Of a stretch of DNA of 13,401 nt, positions 6,742 through 13,401 are shown piece by piece. Position 1 is the first letter of the stretch, and each line of letters opens with the position of its first letter. A model generated the notes under the pieces. That model saw nothing but the letters and a program-made list of their open reading frames with translations, did not search any database and was not told the DNA's origin. The translations under genes and the position numbers were made by a program. Origin of the DNA: JAJZRV01 sp027442615. Its GTDB lineage: Bacteria; Pseudomonadota; Gammaproteobacteria; Burkholderiales; Ferrovaceae. The stretch spans positions 1 to 13,401 of the forward strand of contig DAIBBI010000014.1 of assembly GCA_027442615.1 (NCBI GenBank), given 5' to 3'.

Positions 6742-6817
6742 TGGTGCCGACAGTAGGAATCGAACCCACGACCTTCTGATTACAAATCAGCTGCTCTACC
6801 ATCTGAGCTATGCCGGC
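6742..6817 (-). tRNA. tRNA-Thr (anticodon TGT)
   Basis: A 76-nt cloverleaf reads from 6817 to 6742. The acceptor stem GCCGGCA/TGTCGGC pairs at all 7 positions (one G-U), with discriminator A and encoded CCA. The anticodon arm CTGAT/ATCAG encloses TTTGTAA, giving TGT. The D arm has AGCTCAGATGGTAGAGCA and the T arm GGGTTCGATTCC. It lies 26 bases after the sspB stop and 24 bases before the methyltransferase start. I see no convincing promoter of its own. Confidence 0.97.
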
Positions 6818-6843
6818 ATTTTGAAGTGAACCTGCTTGAGCGA

Positions 6844-7278
6844 CTATTTGACGACTGTCAAAGTCGGCTTCTTCTGCTTTTGCTGTGGATCAGCTTCCGC
6901 GTCTGATCCCGATTCTACGGCCTCCTGGGAATCCTTGAAGCCTTCGACATCTTCGGTTTCAATCTCTTCCGGAGGAAACAGCATCCCTTCCCCCGTCTCG
7001 CGCGCGTACAACCCTTTGACCGCATTCCAGGGCACTGATATTTCTCTCGATACACCGCCAAAACGCGCGCTGAACTGAATCTCCACGTTATTCATGGTGA
7101 GGTTTCGGGTCGCTGCCGGCCCGACGTTCAAGACGATCTGCCCGTCCTTCACAAACTCCATGGGAACCCGCGCCTGACCACCTTCTACCTGGACCTGAAT
7201 CAGGGGGGTCAGTCCGTTATCGTTGCACCATTCCCACAACGCGCGGGTCAGGTAAGGCTTTGTCGATGAAGTGGCCAC
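6844..7278 (-). CDS. sspB: ClpXP adaptor protein SspB
   Basis: Binds the ssrA tag of tmRNA-tagged proteins and delivers them to the ClpXP protease. The 144-aa chain has the SspB fold sequence: KPYLTRALWEWCNDNGLTP, then VPMEFVKDGQIVLNVGP and FSARFGGVSREISVPWNAVKGLYARE, close to E. coli SspB. A low-complexity acidic linker follows (about 105-130), and the tail PTLTVVK matches the conserved C-terminal ClpX-docking peptide (PALRVVK in E. coli). The start is GTG at 7278, immediately after the TAA of sspA with no spacer and a weak ribosome site, so it depends on sspA translation. The conserved sspA-sspB pair fixes the call. Confidence 0.96.
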   Translation of the reverse strand: MATSSTKPYLTRALWEWCNDNGLTPLIQVQVEGGQARVPMEFVKDGQIVLNVGPAATRNLTMNNVEIQFSARFGGVSREISVPWNAVKGLYARETGEGMLFPPEEIETEDVEGFKDSQEAVESGSDAEADPQQKQKKPTLTVVK

Positions 7279-7878
7279 TTACTTTCGCATGGCTTTTTCA
7301 GAAGGCGTCATCGAGTCGATGAAGGCCTGGCGCGAAAAAAGGCGCTCTGAATACTTCAGCAGCGGTGCCGCCTGCTTGGGCATGCTGATCTGGTAGTGAT
7401 CCAGACGCCACAGCAACGGTGCAATCGCCACGTCCAGCATGGAGAACTCTTCACCCAGCATGAACTTTTGCTTTACAAAAACCGGCGCAATCTGCACCAG
7501 GTTTTCGCGAATCATCGCGCGCGCCTTGTCCGCCAGCTTGGCATTGCCCGCTTCCAGCACCGAAACCTGTGAAAAGAGTTCGGCTTCAAAACGGAACAAA
7601 AACAGTCGTGCTCTGGCACGCATCACCGGGTCAGCTGGCATCAGCTGCGGATGCGGGAAGCGCTCGTCGATGTATTCGTTGATGATATTGGATTCGTACA
7701 GGATCAGATCGCGCTCCACCAAAATGGGGACGCGATTATAAGGGTTCATCACCCCGATATCTTCCGGCATGTTATACAAGTCGATATCAATGATCTGGAA
7801 ATCCATCCCTTTTTCGAACAGCACGATGCGGCAGCGCTGGCTGAATGGGCAGGTGGTTCCTGAGTATAAGGTCATCAT
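7279..7878 (-). CDS. sspA: Stringent starvation protein A (RNA-polymerase-associated, GST fold)
   Basis: A glutathione-S-transferase-fold protein that binds RNA polymerase and supports stress and stationary-phase transcription in E. coli. The 199 aa show the N-terminal thioredoxin-like domain (TLYSGTTCPFSQRCRIVLFEKGMDF at 3-27, NPYNRVPILVERDLILYES, EYIDERFPHPQLMP) and the all-helical C-terminal half (APVFVKQKF, FSMLDVAIAPLLWRLDHY). The CPFSQRC segment has two cysteines where E. coli SspA has none; this form is common in betaproteobacteria. Adjacent ATGs at 7878 and 7875 are both possible; no ribosome site separates them. It lies 33 bases downstream of petC and abuts sspB, in the pet-ssp order typical of Betaproteobacteria. 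Confidence 0.95.
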   Translation of the reverse strand: MMTLYSGTTCPFSQRCRIVLFEKGMDFQIIDIDLYNMPEDIGVMNPYNRVPILVERDLILYESNIINEYIDERFPHPQLMPADPVMRARARLFLFRFEAELFSQVSVLEAGNAKLADKARAMIRENLVQIAPVFVKQKFMLGEEFSMLDVAIAPLLWRLDHYQISMPKQAAPLLKYSERLFSRQAFIDSMTPSEKAMRK

Positions 7879-7911
7879 GCTACGGTACTCGCTCGGTGGG
7901 TGGCCAAAAAA

Positions 7912-8673
7912 TCAGTGAACATCTTTCCAGTACTCGTGTTTGAGCGCTCGGGTAATCACAAAAGCCAGGGCAAGAAAAATCATGACCCCGTAACCGATGC
8001 GAATGCGCGTTTGCTGCATGGGCTCTGCCATAAAGACCAGATAATTCACCAAGTCAGCCGTGAACTGGTCGTACTCCTTGGGTGACAACTTGCCTGGCTT
8101 GGCCAATACCAGCGATGCCGCATGGTGCTCGCCCTCGCCCGGCTTTCCTTCTTCAGCCTTCAGCACCTGTTCGCCTTGCAACTCGTACAGCACGTGCGGC
8201 ATGGCGACCTGGCGAAACACGAGATTATTCCATCCCGAGTCTCTTTGGTCATCACGGTAGAAAGAACGCAGATAAGTGTATAGCCAATCGGCCCCGCGCA
8301 CGCGCGCTTCCACTGATAGGTCAGGTGGCGGCACACCAAACCAGGCCTTGGCATCCTTGGGATTCAAAACCACGGTCATGTAATCCGCAATCTTGGCATC
8401 CGTCAAAATCAAGTTCTTTTTGACCTGTTCTTCTGTGAGGCCCAGTCGAGTGAGCAGATCATAACGCGCAAACTGTGCGCTGTGACAGGTCAGGCAGTAA
8501 TTCATGAAATGCTGTGCGCCACGCTGCAACGAGGCCATGTCCGATGGATCGATCGGGGCATGATCGAGCTTGACGCTTGCCGGGTTGGCGAATGCACCGG
8601 ACCCCGCCATTGCCAGCACCAGGGCAACCCCCCACTGGGCCGCGCGTTTTTTCCAGGAATCGATTTTCATCAT
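7912..8673 (-). CDS. petC: Cytochrome c1 of the bc1 complex
   Basis: Carries electrons from the Rieske protein to soluble cytochrome c on the periplasmic face. The 253-aa precursor has a signal peptide ending AFA (cleavage near residue 29), the heme c site CLTCH (60-64), a GVPPPDLS/ARVRGADWLYTYLRSFY block (113-139), and the likely axial Met158 in VAMPHVLYELQG. A single C-terminal anchor follows (about 226-243), then a basic tail ALKHEYWKDVH. Length and order are standard. The ATG overlaps the petB stop by 4 bases (ATGA), so translation is coupled; the short leader MMKIDSWKKR supplies the positive signal-peptide start. Confidence 0.97.
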   Translation of the reverse strand: MMKIDSWKKRAAQWGVALVLAMAGSGAFANPASVKLDHAPIDPSDMASLQRGAQHFMNYCLTCHSAQFARYDLLTRLGLTEEQVKKNLILTDAKIADYMTVVLNPKDAKAWFGVPPPDLSVEARVRGADWLYTYLRSFYRDDQRDSGWNNLVFRQVAMPHVLYELQGEQVLKAEEGKPGEGEHHAASLVLAKPGKLSPKEYDQFTADLVNYLVFMAEPMQQTRIRIGYGVMIFLALAFVITRALKHEYWKDVH

Positions 8674-9893
8674 CCGGTCACTCGTTCAGGTACGGGCTTG
8701 GTCTTATCCAGCCGGGTATAGATTGGCATCAGGACAAAAAACCCGAAATACACCAGGGCGCAGATGCGTGAAACCGGGTTGACGTACCACAGATTGGGGT
8801 CCTGGGTACCCATGTAGCCCAGAATCAAAAATGCCAGTACAAACAGACCCAGCGCAACTTTGTACAAGGTTCCACGGTATCGGATGGATTTGACGAGTCC
8901 GCGATCCAGCCAGGGCAGAAGGAAGAAAATGGCGACCGCCACGCCCATGGCGATGACGCCCAGCTGCTTTTGCGGTATGGCGCGCAAAATTGCATAAAAC
9001 GGCGTGAAATACCATACGGGCGAAATATGCGGCGGCGTCTTGAGCGGATCAGCAGGAATGAAATTGTTGTCTTCAAGGAAGTAGCCGCCCATCTCCGGGG
9101 AAAAGAAAATTATCCCGAAATACACGGCCAGAAAACCCACCACCCCCATGATGTCCTTCACCGTGTAATACGGGTGGAACGGGATGCCGTCCAACGGGAT
9201 ACCGGTTGCCGGGTCCTTTTTCTCCTTGATTTCGATGCCATCCGGGTTGTTTGAACCCACTTCATGAAGTGCCACGATGTGCAGGAAAACCAGAATCACC
9301 AGCACCAGGGGCAATGCAATGACATGAAAGGCAAAGAAGCGATTGAGCGTGGCATCGGCGATGACGTAATCTCCGCGAATCCACAAGGCCACAGGCGGGC
9401 TAATCGCGTCCACCAGCGAGACGATGACCTGCGCCCCCCAGTAGGACATCTGCCCCCAGGGCAGCAGATAGCCAAAGAAGGCCTCGGCCATCAAACACAG
9501 GTAAATGGCCATCCCCAGAATCCAGATGAGTTCACGCGGTTTTCGATAGGATCCGTACATCAACCCCCGCATCATGTGCAGGTAGACCACCACAAAAAAC
9601 ATGGAGGCTCCCGTGGAGTGCATGTAACGGATCAACCAGCCGTAATCCACGTCTCTCATGATGTACTCAACGGAAGCAAACGCAAACCGCGCATCCGGTT
9701 TGTAGTTCATGGTGAGAAAAATGCCGGTCACGATCTGAATCACCAGCACCAACATGGCCAGTGAGCCGAAGTAGTACCAGAAGTTGAAATTTTTTGGCGC
9801 GTAATACTCAGCCAGGTGTTCCTTCCAGACGGTCGTCAATGGAAATCTTGCATCGACCCATCCCAGCAAACGAGACATTGCATTCATGCTCAA
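8670..9893 (-). CDS. petB: Cytochrome b of the bc1 complex
   Basis: The quinol-oxidising membrane core of complex III. A 407-aa full-length cytochrome b (b6-like N half plus subunit-IV-like C half) with about eight membrane helices. The four heme ligands are His92 and His106 on helix B and His190 and His205 on helix D. Other quinone-site residues are visible in GYLLPWGQMSYWGAQV (141-156). The Qo motif, PEWY in mitochondria, is PVWY at 292-295 (PPHISPVWYFTPFYAILRA), a variant known from beta- and gammaproteobacteria. It overlaps petA and petC by 4 bases each. ATG at 9893 is used; a second Met two codons on is equally plausible. Confidence 0.98.
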   Translation of the reverse strand: MSMNAMSRLLGWVDARFPLTTVWKEHLAEYYAPKNFNFWYYFGSLAMLVLVIQIVTGIFLTMNYKPDARFAFASVEYIMRDVDYGWLIRYMHSTGASMFFVVVYLHMMRGLMYGSYRKPRELIWILGMAIYLCLMAEAFFGYLLPWGQMSYWGAQVIVSLVDAISPPVALWIRGDYVIADATLNRFFAFHVIALPLVLVILVFLHIVALHEVGSNNPDGIEIKEKKDPATGIPLDGIPFHPYYTVKDIMGVVGFLAVYFGIIFFSPEMGGYFLEDNNFIPADPLKTPPHISPVWYFTPFYAILRAIPQKQLGVIAMGVAVAIFFLLPWLDRGLVKSIRYRGTLYKVALGLFVLAFLILGYMGTQDPNLWYVNPVSRICALVYFGFFVLMPIYTRLDKTKPVPERVTG

Positions 9894-10492
9894 GCCCCTT
9901 TCTTGTCATCGCCTACCAACAAACGGGCATTGGTGAGGAAGGTATATGGAGGAATCCGAAGATTGAGCGGTGCCGGCATCCCCTTGAACACCCGCCCGGA
10001 CATGTCATATTTGGAGCCATGGCAGGGGCAGAAAAAGCCACCTGGCCAGTCGCTTCCCATGCCACTACCTTCGCCCATTTTCATTTTTTCCACGGGTGAG
10101 CAGCCCAGGTGAGTACAGATTCCAACAGCCACGAGCAGGTTGGGATGTTCGTTAGTGGCACGATTGACGTTTTTGCAATAATCGGGCTGCGTGGAATCAG
10201 CGGATTCGGGGTCACTGAGCAAGTCAGCATTTTTAGCCAATTGCGCCATCATTTCGGGGGTTCGGTTCACCACCCATATGGGCTGGCCGCGCCATTCCTG
10301 GGTAATCATCATGCCCGGTTCCACTTTGGAAAAGTCTACTTCCACTGGACCGCCTGCGGCTCTGGCCCGGGCGCTGGGCATCATACTGAGCACGAAAGGA
10401 GTGCCCACAGCCGCAACACCAGCGGCTGCCATTGCGACAGTGGCGCCGACAAGAAACCTCCGGCGGCCAGCGTCTGATTGCGCTTCACTCAT
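9890..10492 (-). CDS. petA: Rieske iron-sulfur subunit of the bc1 complex, Tat-exported
   Basis: Takes electrons from quinol at the Qo site and passes them to cytochrome c1. The 200-aa protein begins with a twin-arginine signal-anchor: GRRRFLVGATVAMAAAG (residues 9-25), followed by a hydrophobic helix to about 36, as in other uncleaved Rieske proteins. The 2Fe-2S ligands are in CTHLGC (126-131) and CPCHGS (155-160), with 23 residues between the boxes, the longer loop usual in beta/gammaproteobacteria. PAPLNLRIPPY near the end is the Pro loop. It is the first gene of petABC, with an ATG at 10492 and an AGGT ribosome site about 9 bases upstream. Export needs the Tat system encoded at 11793-13313. 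Confidence 0.98.
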   Translation of the reverse strand: MSEAQSDAGRRRFLVGATVAMAAAGVAAVGTPFVLSMMPSARARAAGGPVEVDFSKVEPGMMITQEWRGQPIWVVNRTPEMMAQLAKNADLLSDPESADSTQPDYCKNVNRATNEHPNLLVAVGICTHLGCSPVEKMKMGEGSGMGSDWPGGFFCPCHGSKYDMSGRVFKGMPAPLNLRIPPYTFLTNARLLVGDDKKGA

Positions 10493-10532
10493 GATGATTT
10501 ACCTGTTTTGGGCTATATTGCTGATTTCAAAT

Positions 10533-10557
10533 GGGGGTATTCTAACAGAATGCCCCC
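10533..10557. repeat. Palindrome 1 over the petA promoter
   Basis: GGGGGTATTC (10533-10542), a 5-base centre and GAATGCCCCC (10548-10557). The arms pair at 9 of 10 positions, with one T/G wobble. It covers the predicted -10 of petABC, the position of a repressor operator, though a stem-loop in the extreme 5' region cannot be excluded. Confidence 0.6.
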
Positions 10558-10567
10558 TAAAGCTTAA
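10539..10567 (-). promoter_or_regulatory. Predicted extended -10 promoter of petABC
   Basis: On the minus strand TGT-TAGAAT forms an extended -10 (hexamer 10544-10539, 5 of 6 to TATAAT, TGn directly before it). TTAAGC at 10567-10562 is a poor -35 at 17 bases. Initiation near 10532 leaves a leader of about 40 nt. The box lies within palindrome 1. Confidence 0.5.
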
Positions 10568-10577
10568 GTTCGGCAGT

Positions 10578-10602
10578 GGATGCCCCCTGCCGCGGGGTAT
10601 TC
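10578..10602. repeat. Palindrome 2, reshuffled copy of palindrome 1
   Basis: GGATGCCCCC (10578-10587), 5 bases, then CGGGGTATTC (10593-10602). It uses the same two half-sites as palindrome 1 in the opposite order with the same 10-5-10 geometry; the arms match at 7 of 10 counting the wobble position as unmatched. GGGGTATTC is an exact 9-base repeat of 10534-10542. The two centres are 45 bases apart. It lies upstream of, and partly over, the predicted degS promoter. Confidence 0.5.
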
Positions 10603-10626
10603 ATGTTGCATTGCGGCGGCTATCAT
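10598..10626 (+). promoter_or_regulatory. Weak candidate promoter of the DegS-like gene
   Basis: TATTCA (10598-10603) and TATCAT (10621-10626) are 17 bases apart; the -10 matches 5 of 6, the -35 only 3 of 6. Initiation near 10633 would precede the AGGA ribosome site (10643-10646). Confidence 0.35.
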
Positions 10627-10657
10627 ACCGTTCAGCCTTCCCAGGATTATTGATCTA

Positions 10658-11824
10658 ATGCAAAAGCTTTGGCTCGTCTTTGCTCAATCCGTCACCATCT
10701 GTCTGGGGGTTCTGTTCGTCGCGACCCTGTTCAAACATGACCTGCTTCCGGGTAGAACAGATTTGGGCACCCTGCACGAAGTTGTGCGCGAAAACGGTGC
10801 CGCCCCCGCCGACTCCTTCCGGGATGCGGCGCGCAAGGCCATGCCCTCCGTCGTCAATATTTTCACAAGCAAGGAAGTTCGCTCCCGCCATCCCGCCATC
10901 GTTCCCGACAATCCCGAACTCCGGCGCTTTTTTGGTGATAATCTCCCCCCCGAAACCCATCAGCAACTGAGCCTGGGATCTGGAGTCATCGTCCTTGCCG
11001 ACGGCTACATTCTGACCAACGATCACGTCATAGACGGCGCCCAGGAAATCCAGGTGGCGCTGTCTGACGGCAGAACCGTCAAGGCCGAACTGGTGGGCGC
11101 CGATCCTGAAACCGACATTGCAGTGCTTCGGGTCAACCTCAAGGGGCTTCCGGCCATCACTTTTGGCTCATCCGATCAGGTCAAGGTCGGCGACATTGCG
11201 CTGGCCATCGGCAATCCTTTCGGAGTTGGCGAAACAGTCACCATGGGCATCATCAGCGCCTTGGGCCGTAGCCGATTGGGCATCAACACCTTTGAGAATT
11301 TCATACAGACGGATGCCGCCATCAACCCGGGCAACTCTGGTGGTGCGCTGGTGGACGTTTCCGGCAACCTGATCGGCATCAACAGCGCCATCTACTCCAA
11401 AACCGGGGGCTCGCAAGGCATCGGATTCAGCATTCCGGTCAGCATCGCCAAAAACGTCATGGAAGAAATCATCAAAACCGGCAGCGTCACACGCGGCTGG
11501 ATCGGCGTTGAGGTTCAGGACATCACGCCGGAGCTCGCAGAATCCTTCCGACTGGACAAGCCCACCGGCGCCTTGATCTCGTCCGTACTGAAGGGCGGAC
11601 CAGCAGAAAAATCAGGGGTCAAGCCAGGCGACGTGCTGGTGGAGGTCAACGGTGAGCCCATCCAGGATTCACAGGAAATGCTCAATCACGTTGCGGCTCT
11701 GAAGCCGGCGCAAAACGCCCGGTTCAAGGTGATTCGCAATCACCAGGCGATGGTGTTCACGGTCACCGTCGGCAAGCGCCCCAAGGGCACGATCAAGAAT
11801 CTGGATGAGGAAGAGGATCAGTAG
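10658..11824 (+). CDS. degS: DegS/HtrA-type periplasmic serine protease with one PDZ domain
   Basis: A 388-aa membrane-anchored protease for envelope quality control; DegS homologues cleave the anti-sigma-E factor when the PDZ domain senses misfolded porins. Residues 3-24 form an N-terminal membrane anchor, then a trypsin-like domain with the catalytic triad His123 (TNDHVIDGA), Asp153 (ETDIAVLRV) and Ser227 (NPGNSGGAL), then one PDZ domain (about 279-374; RGWIGVEVQDI, GPAEKSGVKPGDVLVEVNG). The tail is acidic (DEEEDQ). One PDZ and an uncleaved anchor favour DegS over DegP/DegQ, which have two; a segment NPELRRFFGD (about 85-94) resembles the DegP/DegQ LA region, so the sensing role is not certain. 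ATG 10658 is chosen over 10580 since it starts the anchor and follows AGGA. Its 3' end overlaps tatC by 32 bases tail to tail. Confidence 0.93.
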   Translation: MQKLWLVFAQSVTICLGVLFVATLFKHDLLPGRTDLGTLHEVVRENGAAPADSFRDAARKAMPSVVNIFTSKEVRSRHPAIVPDNPELRRFFGDNLPPETHQQLSLGSGVIVLADGYILTNDHVIDGAQEIQVALSDGRTVKAELVGADPETDIAVLRVNLKGLPAITFGSSDQVKVGDIALAIGNPFGVGETVTMGIISALGRSRLGINTFENFIQTDAAINPGNSGGALVDVSGNLIGINSAIYSKTGGSQGIGFSIPVSIAKNVMEEIIKTGSVTRGWIGVEVQDITPELAESFRLDKPTGALISSVLKGGPAEKSGVKPGDVLVEVNGEPIQDSQEMLNHVAALKPAQNARFKVIRNHQAMVFTVTVGKRPKGTIKNLDEEEDQ

Positions 11825-12548
11825 TCGTCGAAGCCATACGGCTTGCCACCAGTATGCCAAGCTCGTACAGAAGCCAGAGCGGAACGGCCAGCAAGGTCTG
11901 TGAAACCGCATCGGGCGGGGTGAAAATCGCACCGAGTATGAATGCGCCCACGATGACGTAACGCCGTGCATCGCGCAGTTGCCTGACCGTGAGCACCCCC
12001 AGCTTGACCAGCAGCACCACCGCCACGGGGGTTTCGAATGCCAGACCGAACGCCAGAAACATGTTGATGACAAACCCCAGATACTTCTCGATGTCCGTCA
12101 TGATTTCCACGCCCTGGGGTGCCGTGCTCGTGATGAATCCGAACACGAAGGGGAACACTGCAAAGTAGGCAAAAGTCATCCCGCAATAAAACAGCACGGT
12201 GCTGGTGACGATCAAGGGCAGGGCCATGCGCTTTTCATGGGAGTACAACCCGGGCGCAACGAATCCCCACACCTGATAGAGCACGTAGGGCAGCGCGAGC
12301 AGGAACGCAATCAGGCCCGCCACCTTCATCGGTACGAAAAAAGGCGTCGTGACTTCCGTGGCGATCATGTGCCCACCCGCCGGCATCTTGCTCAAGAGGG
12401 GCAAGGCAAGCCAGGTATAGAGCGTATTGGCAAACGGCAACAGACATAGAAACACGCCAAACACGGCCACCACGGCACGAACCAGACGACTGCGCAATTC
12501 CACCAGATGGGAAATGAATTCCTGGACTGCTCCTGTCTCTTCGGTCAC
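11793..12548 (-). CDS. tatC: Sec-independent translocase subunit TatC
   Basis: The six-helix receptor of the twin-arginine translocase; it binds the RR motif of folded substrates. The 251-aa chain shows the N-terminal EFISHLVELRSRLVRA (10-25), the conserved TPFFVPMK loop (68-75), VAPGLYSHEKR (97-107) with the signal-binding Glu105, and FGLAFETPVAV (167-177) with the conserved Glu in the membrane, ending in IFTPPDAVSQTLLAVPLWLLYELG. The ATG overlaps the tatB stop by 4 bases. The C-terminal 11 codons overlap degS on the opposite strand. Confidence 0.97.
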   Translation of the reverse strand: MTEETGAVQEFISHLVELRSRLVRAVVAVFGVFLCLLPFANTLYTWLALPLLSKMPAGGHMIATEVTTPFFVPMKVAGLIAFLLALPYVLYQVWGFVAPGLYSHEKRMALPLIVTSTVLFYCGMTFAYFAVFPFVFGFITSTAPQGVEIMTDIEKYLGFVINMFLAFGLAFETPVAVVLLVKLGVLTVRQLRDARRYVIVGAFILGAIFTPPDAVSQTLLAVPLWLLYELGILVASRMASTTTDPLPHPDS

Positions 12549-13045
12549 GACGCCTCCGGCCCGGCGGCGCTCTCAGGGGCCTGGGGCTTCAGAGGGGGCG
12601 CCATGGGCCTGCTGCGCAAAGGTGCGTTTGGGCGCGCGCTGAAGGGATCACCGCCCATCGGCATCTGCAAGGGTTCCAGGGGAAGCGGCATCTGTGCCGC
12701 GTTGGGGTCCGGTACTGTTGCCGAGGCAGGGGACGGGGTTTCCAGCGCCCGGTCCAGGTCTGACAATGCTGCCGGGCTGTTGAGCATTTTCTCGGCCTCC
12801 TGGGACGACGTCGTTACCTGCCGTTCCGCTTCGCGTGCCGCTTCATTCATTTTTTTGTGGAGTTCGGTCAACTCCGACTGCTGGATTTCGCGATCGATCT
12901 CCGCCTTCACGGTCAGTGCATAACGCCGAAACCGGCCCAGCAGGATCCCGGCGGTCCGGGCTACTTTGGGAAGCCGTTCGGGACCAATGGCTATCAGGGC
13001 CACGACCCCGATCAGGCCGATTTCGGAAACACTAAAATCCAGCAT
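12545..13045 (-). CDS. tatB: Sec-independent translocase subunit TatB
   Basis: Partners TatC in the substrate receptor complex. The 166 aa have one N-terminal membrane helix with the conserved Glu8 and GPERLP at 21-26, then an amphipathic helix rich in Arg (KVARTAGILLGRFRRYA) and a charged helical region to about 90. The tail from about 100 is rich in Pro, Ala and Met and probably unstructured (PLPLEPLQMPMGGDPFS). That tail and the place between tatA and tatC separate it from TatA. It begins 28 bases after the tatA stop; no strong ribosome site is visible. Confidence 0.95.
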   Translation of the reverse strand: MLDFSVSEIGLIGVVALIAIGPERLPKVARTAGILLGRFRRYALTVKAEIDREIQQSELTELHKKMNEAAREAERQVTTSSQEAEKMLNSPAALSDLDRALETPSPASATVPDPNAAQMPLPLEPLQMPMGGDPFSARPNAPLRSRPMAPPLKPQAPESAAGPEAS

Positions 13046-13073
13046 GGGTCAACGCAAGGTCTGCCGCTCCGGG

Positions 13074-13313
13074 TCAGGAGTGGGTCTTTTCCTGCGTCTT
13101 TACCTCGACATTGGAAGCGATGGATTTTTCTTCCAGCGGTTTTTTCTCTTCACCCTTGTCCTCCGCTGCCGCGTTACCGGCCATGCCTTCCTTGAAGCTC
13201 TTCACAGCGCCTCCCAGGTCGGCCCCGATGTTGCGCAATTTTTTGGTACCAAACACCAGTACCACAATCAGCAATATCAGCAACAAGTGCTGAATGGTAA
13301 ATAAATCACCCAT
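13074..13313 (-). CDS. tatA: Sec-independent translocase subunit TatA
   Basis: Forms the protein-conducting oligomer of the Tat system. The 79-aa protein has a membrane helix at about 6-20 (IQHLLLILLIVVLV), the family hinge FGTKKLRNIG (21-30) and the amphipathic helix ADLGGAVKSFKEGM (31-44), then a charged tail of Glu and Lys. The ribosome site GGGAGGT lies 7 bases before the ATG at 13313, the best site in the window, consistent with TatA being needed in excess. No promoter is visible in the 29 bases to the upstream gene end, so it is probably transcribed with it. Confidence 0.97.
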   Translation of the reverse strand: MGDLFTIQHLLLILLIVVLVFGTKKLRNIGADLGGAVKSFKEGMAGNAAAEDKGEEKKPLEEKSIASNVEVKTQEKTHS

Positions 13314-13342
13314 AGTAATGACCTCCCGAAACGCCCCCGGCG

Positions 13343-13401
13343 TTATTCCTTGTTGAGTAACGATGTCATGGAACGGGGCTTGCCGCCACCCATCACATGA
13401 A
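13343..13401 (-). CDS. C-terminal end of a probable HIT (HinT-like) protein, partial
   Basis: The last 18 codons of a minus-strand gene that enters from the right edge read HVMGGGKPRSMTSLLNKE and then TAA at 13345-13343. HVMGG fits the end of the histidine-triad motif (HxHxHVxGG) of HIT nucleotide hydrolases, which in betaproteobacteria often lies directly upstream of tatABC. Only the tail is visible, so the call rests on this short match and on gene order. Confidence 0.5.
   Translation of the reverse strand, partial: HVMGGGKPRSMTSLLNKE

Noticed and set aside
5908..6750. GGTGCCG at the tRNA-Thr 3' end and again after the methyltransferase as possible integration attachment repeats
   Set aside because: The match is only 7 bases with poor extension, and no integrase is present. 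Chance explains it.
6850..6865. TTGACA on the minus strand near the sspB stop as a tRNA-Thr -35
   Set aside because: It encodes the Leu-Thr of the conserved SspB tail and there is no acceptable -10 at 16-18 bases.
10580..10657. An upstream start for the DegS-like protease
   Set aside because: It would put 26 extra residues before the membrane anchor and run through the predicted promoter; the ATG at 10658 has an AGGA site.

Overview
The window looks like a chromosomal segment of a betaproteobacterium. The evidence is gene order plus protein character. A Rieske/cytochrome b/cytochrome c1 operon runs directly into sspA-sspB. A HIT-like gene end, tatA, tatB and tatC converge on a one-PDZ HtrA protease. 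Both arrangements are familiar from Betaproteobacteria. The sequence alone does not fix a genus. By eye most of the window is around 55-60% G+C; one gene, a methyltransferase, is clearly lower at about 50%. No mobile element, CRISPR array, phage gene or defence system is visible, and no gene-free stretch exceeds 300 bases.

Layout, left to right. (1) 6-2129: tRNA-Tyr (minus) with a near-consensus promoter whose -35 box contains the stop codon of a GtrA-family gene (minus). Diverging from that gene are a GtrB-like family 2 glycosyltransferase and an unrecognised lipoprotein gene (plus). This looks like a small envelope-glycosylation locus. (2) 2133-5209: the oxidative pentose phosphate genes gnd, zwf and pgl (all minus, read in that order), overlapping so tightly that they must be one operon. 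Together they take glucose 6-phosphate to ribulose 5-phosphate. Zwf departs from the family in its coenzyme site. (3) 5257-6817: a small outer-membrane beta-barrel gene, a strong 30-base stem-loop, a low-GC SAM-dependent methyltransferase and tRNA-Thr(TGT), all on the minus strand. (4) 6844-10492: petA, petB, petC, sspA and sspB (minus), with 4-base overlaps inside petABC and sspA abutting sspB. These encode cytochrome bc1, an RNA-polymerase-associated GST-fold regulator and the ClpXP adaptor. (5) 10493-10657: a divergent promoter region with two related palindromes. (6) 10658-13401: a DegS-like periplasmic protease (plus), overlapping tail-to-tail with tatC, then tatB, tatA and the last codons of a probable HIT protein (minus).

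Functionally the right half is a respiratory and envelope-export block: the Rieske subunit carries a twin-arginine signal and so depends on the Tat translocase encoded about 1.3-2.8 kb away. The left half is carbon metabolism and surface glycosylation. I found no convincing previously undescribed system. The items most worth a second look are the paired palindromes over the petA/degS promoters, the altered coenzyme motif of Zwf, the GtrA/GtrB/lipoprotein locus, and the low-GC methyltransferase placed 24 bases behind a tRNA.
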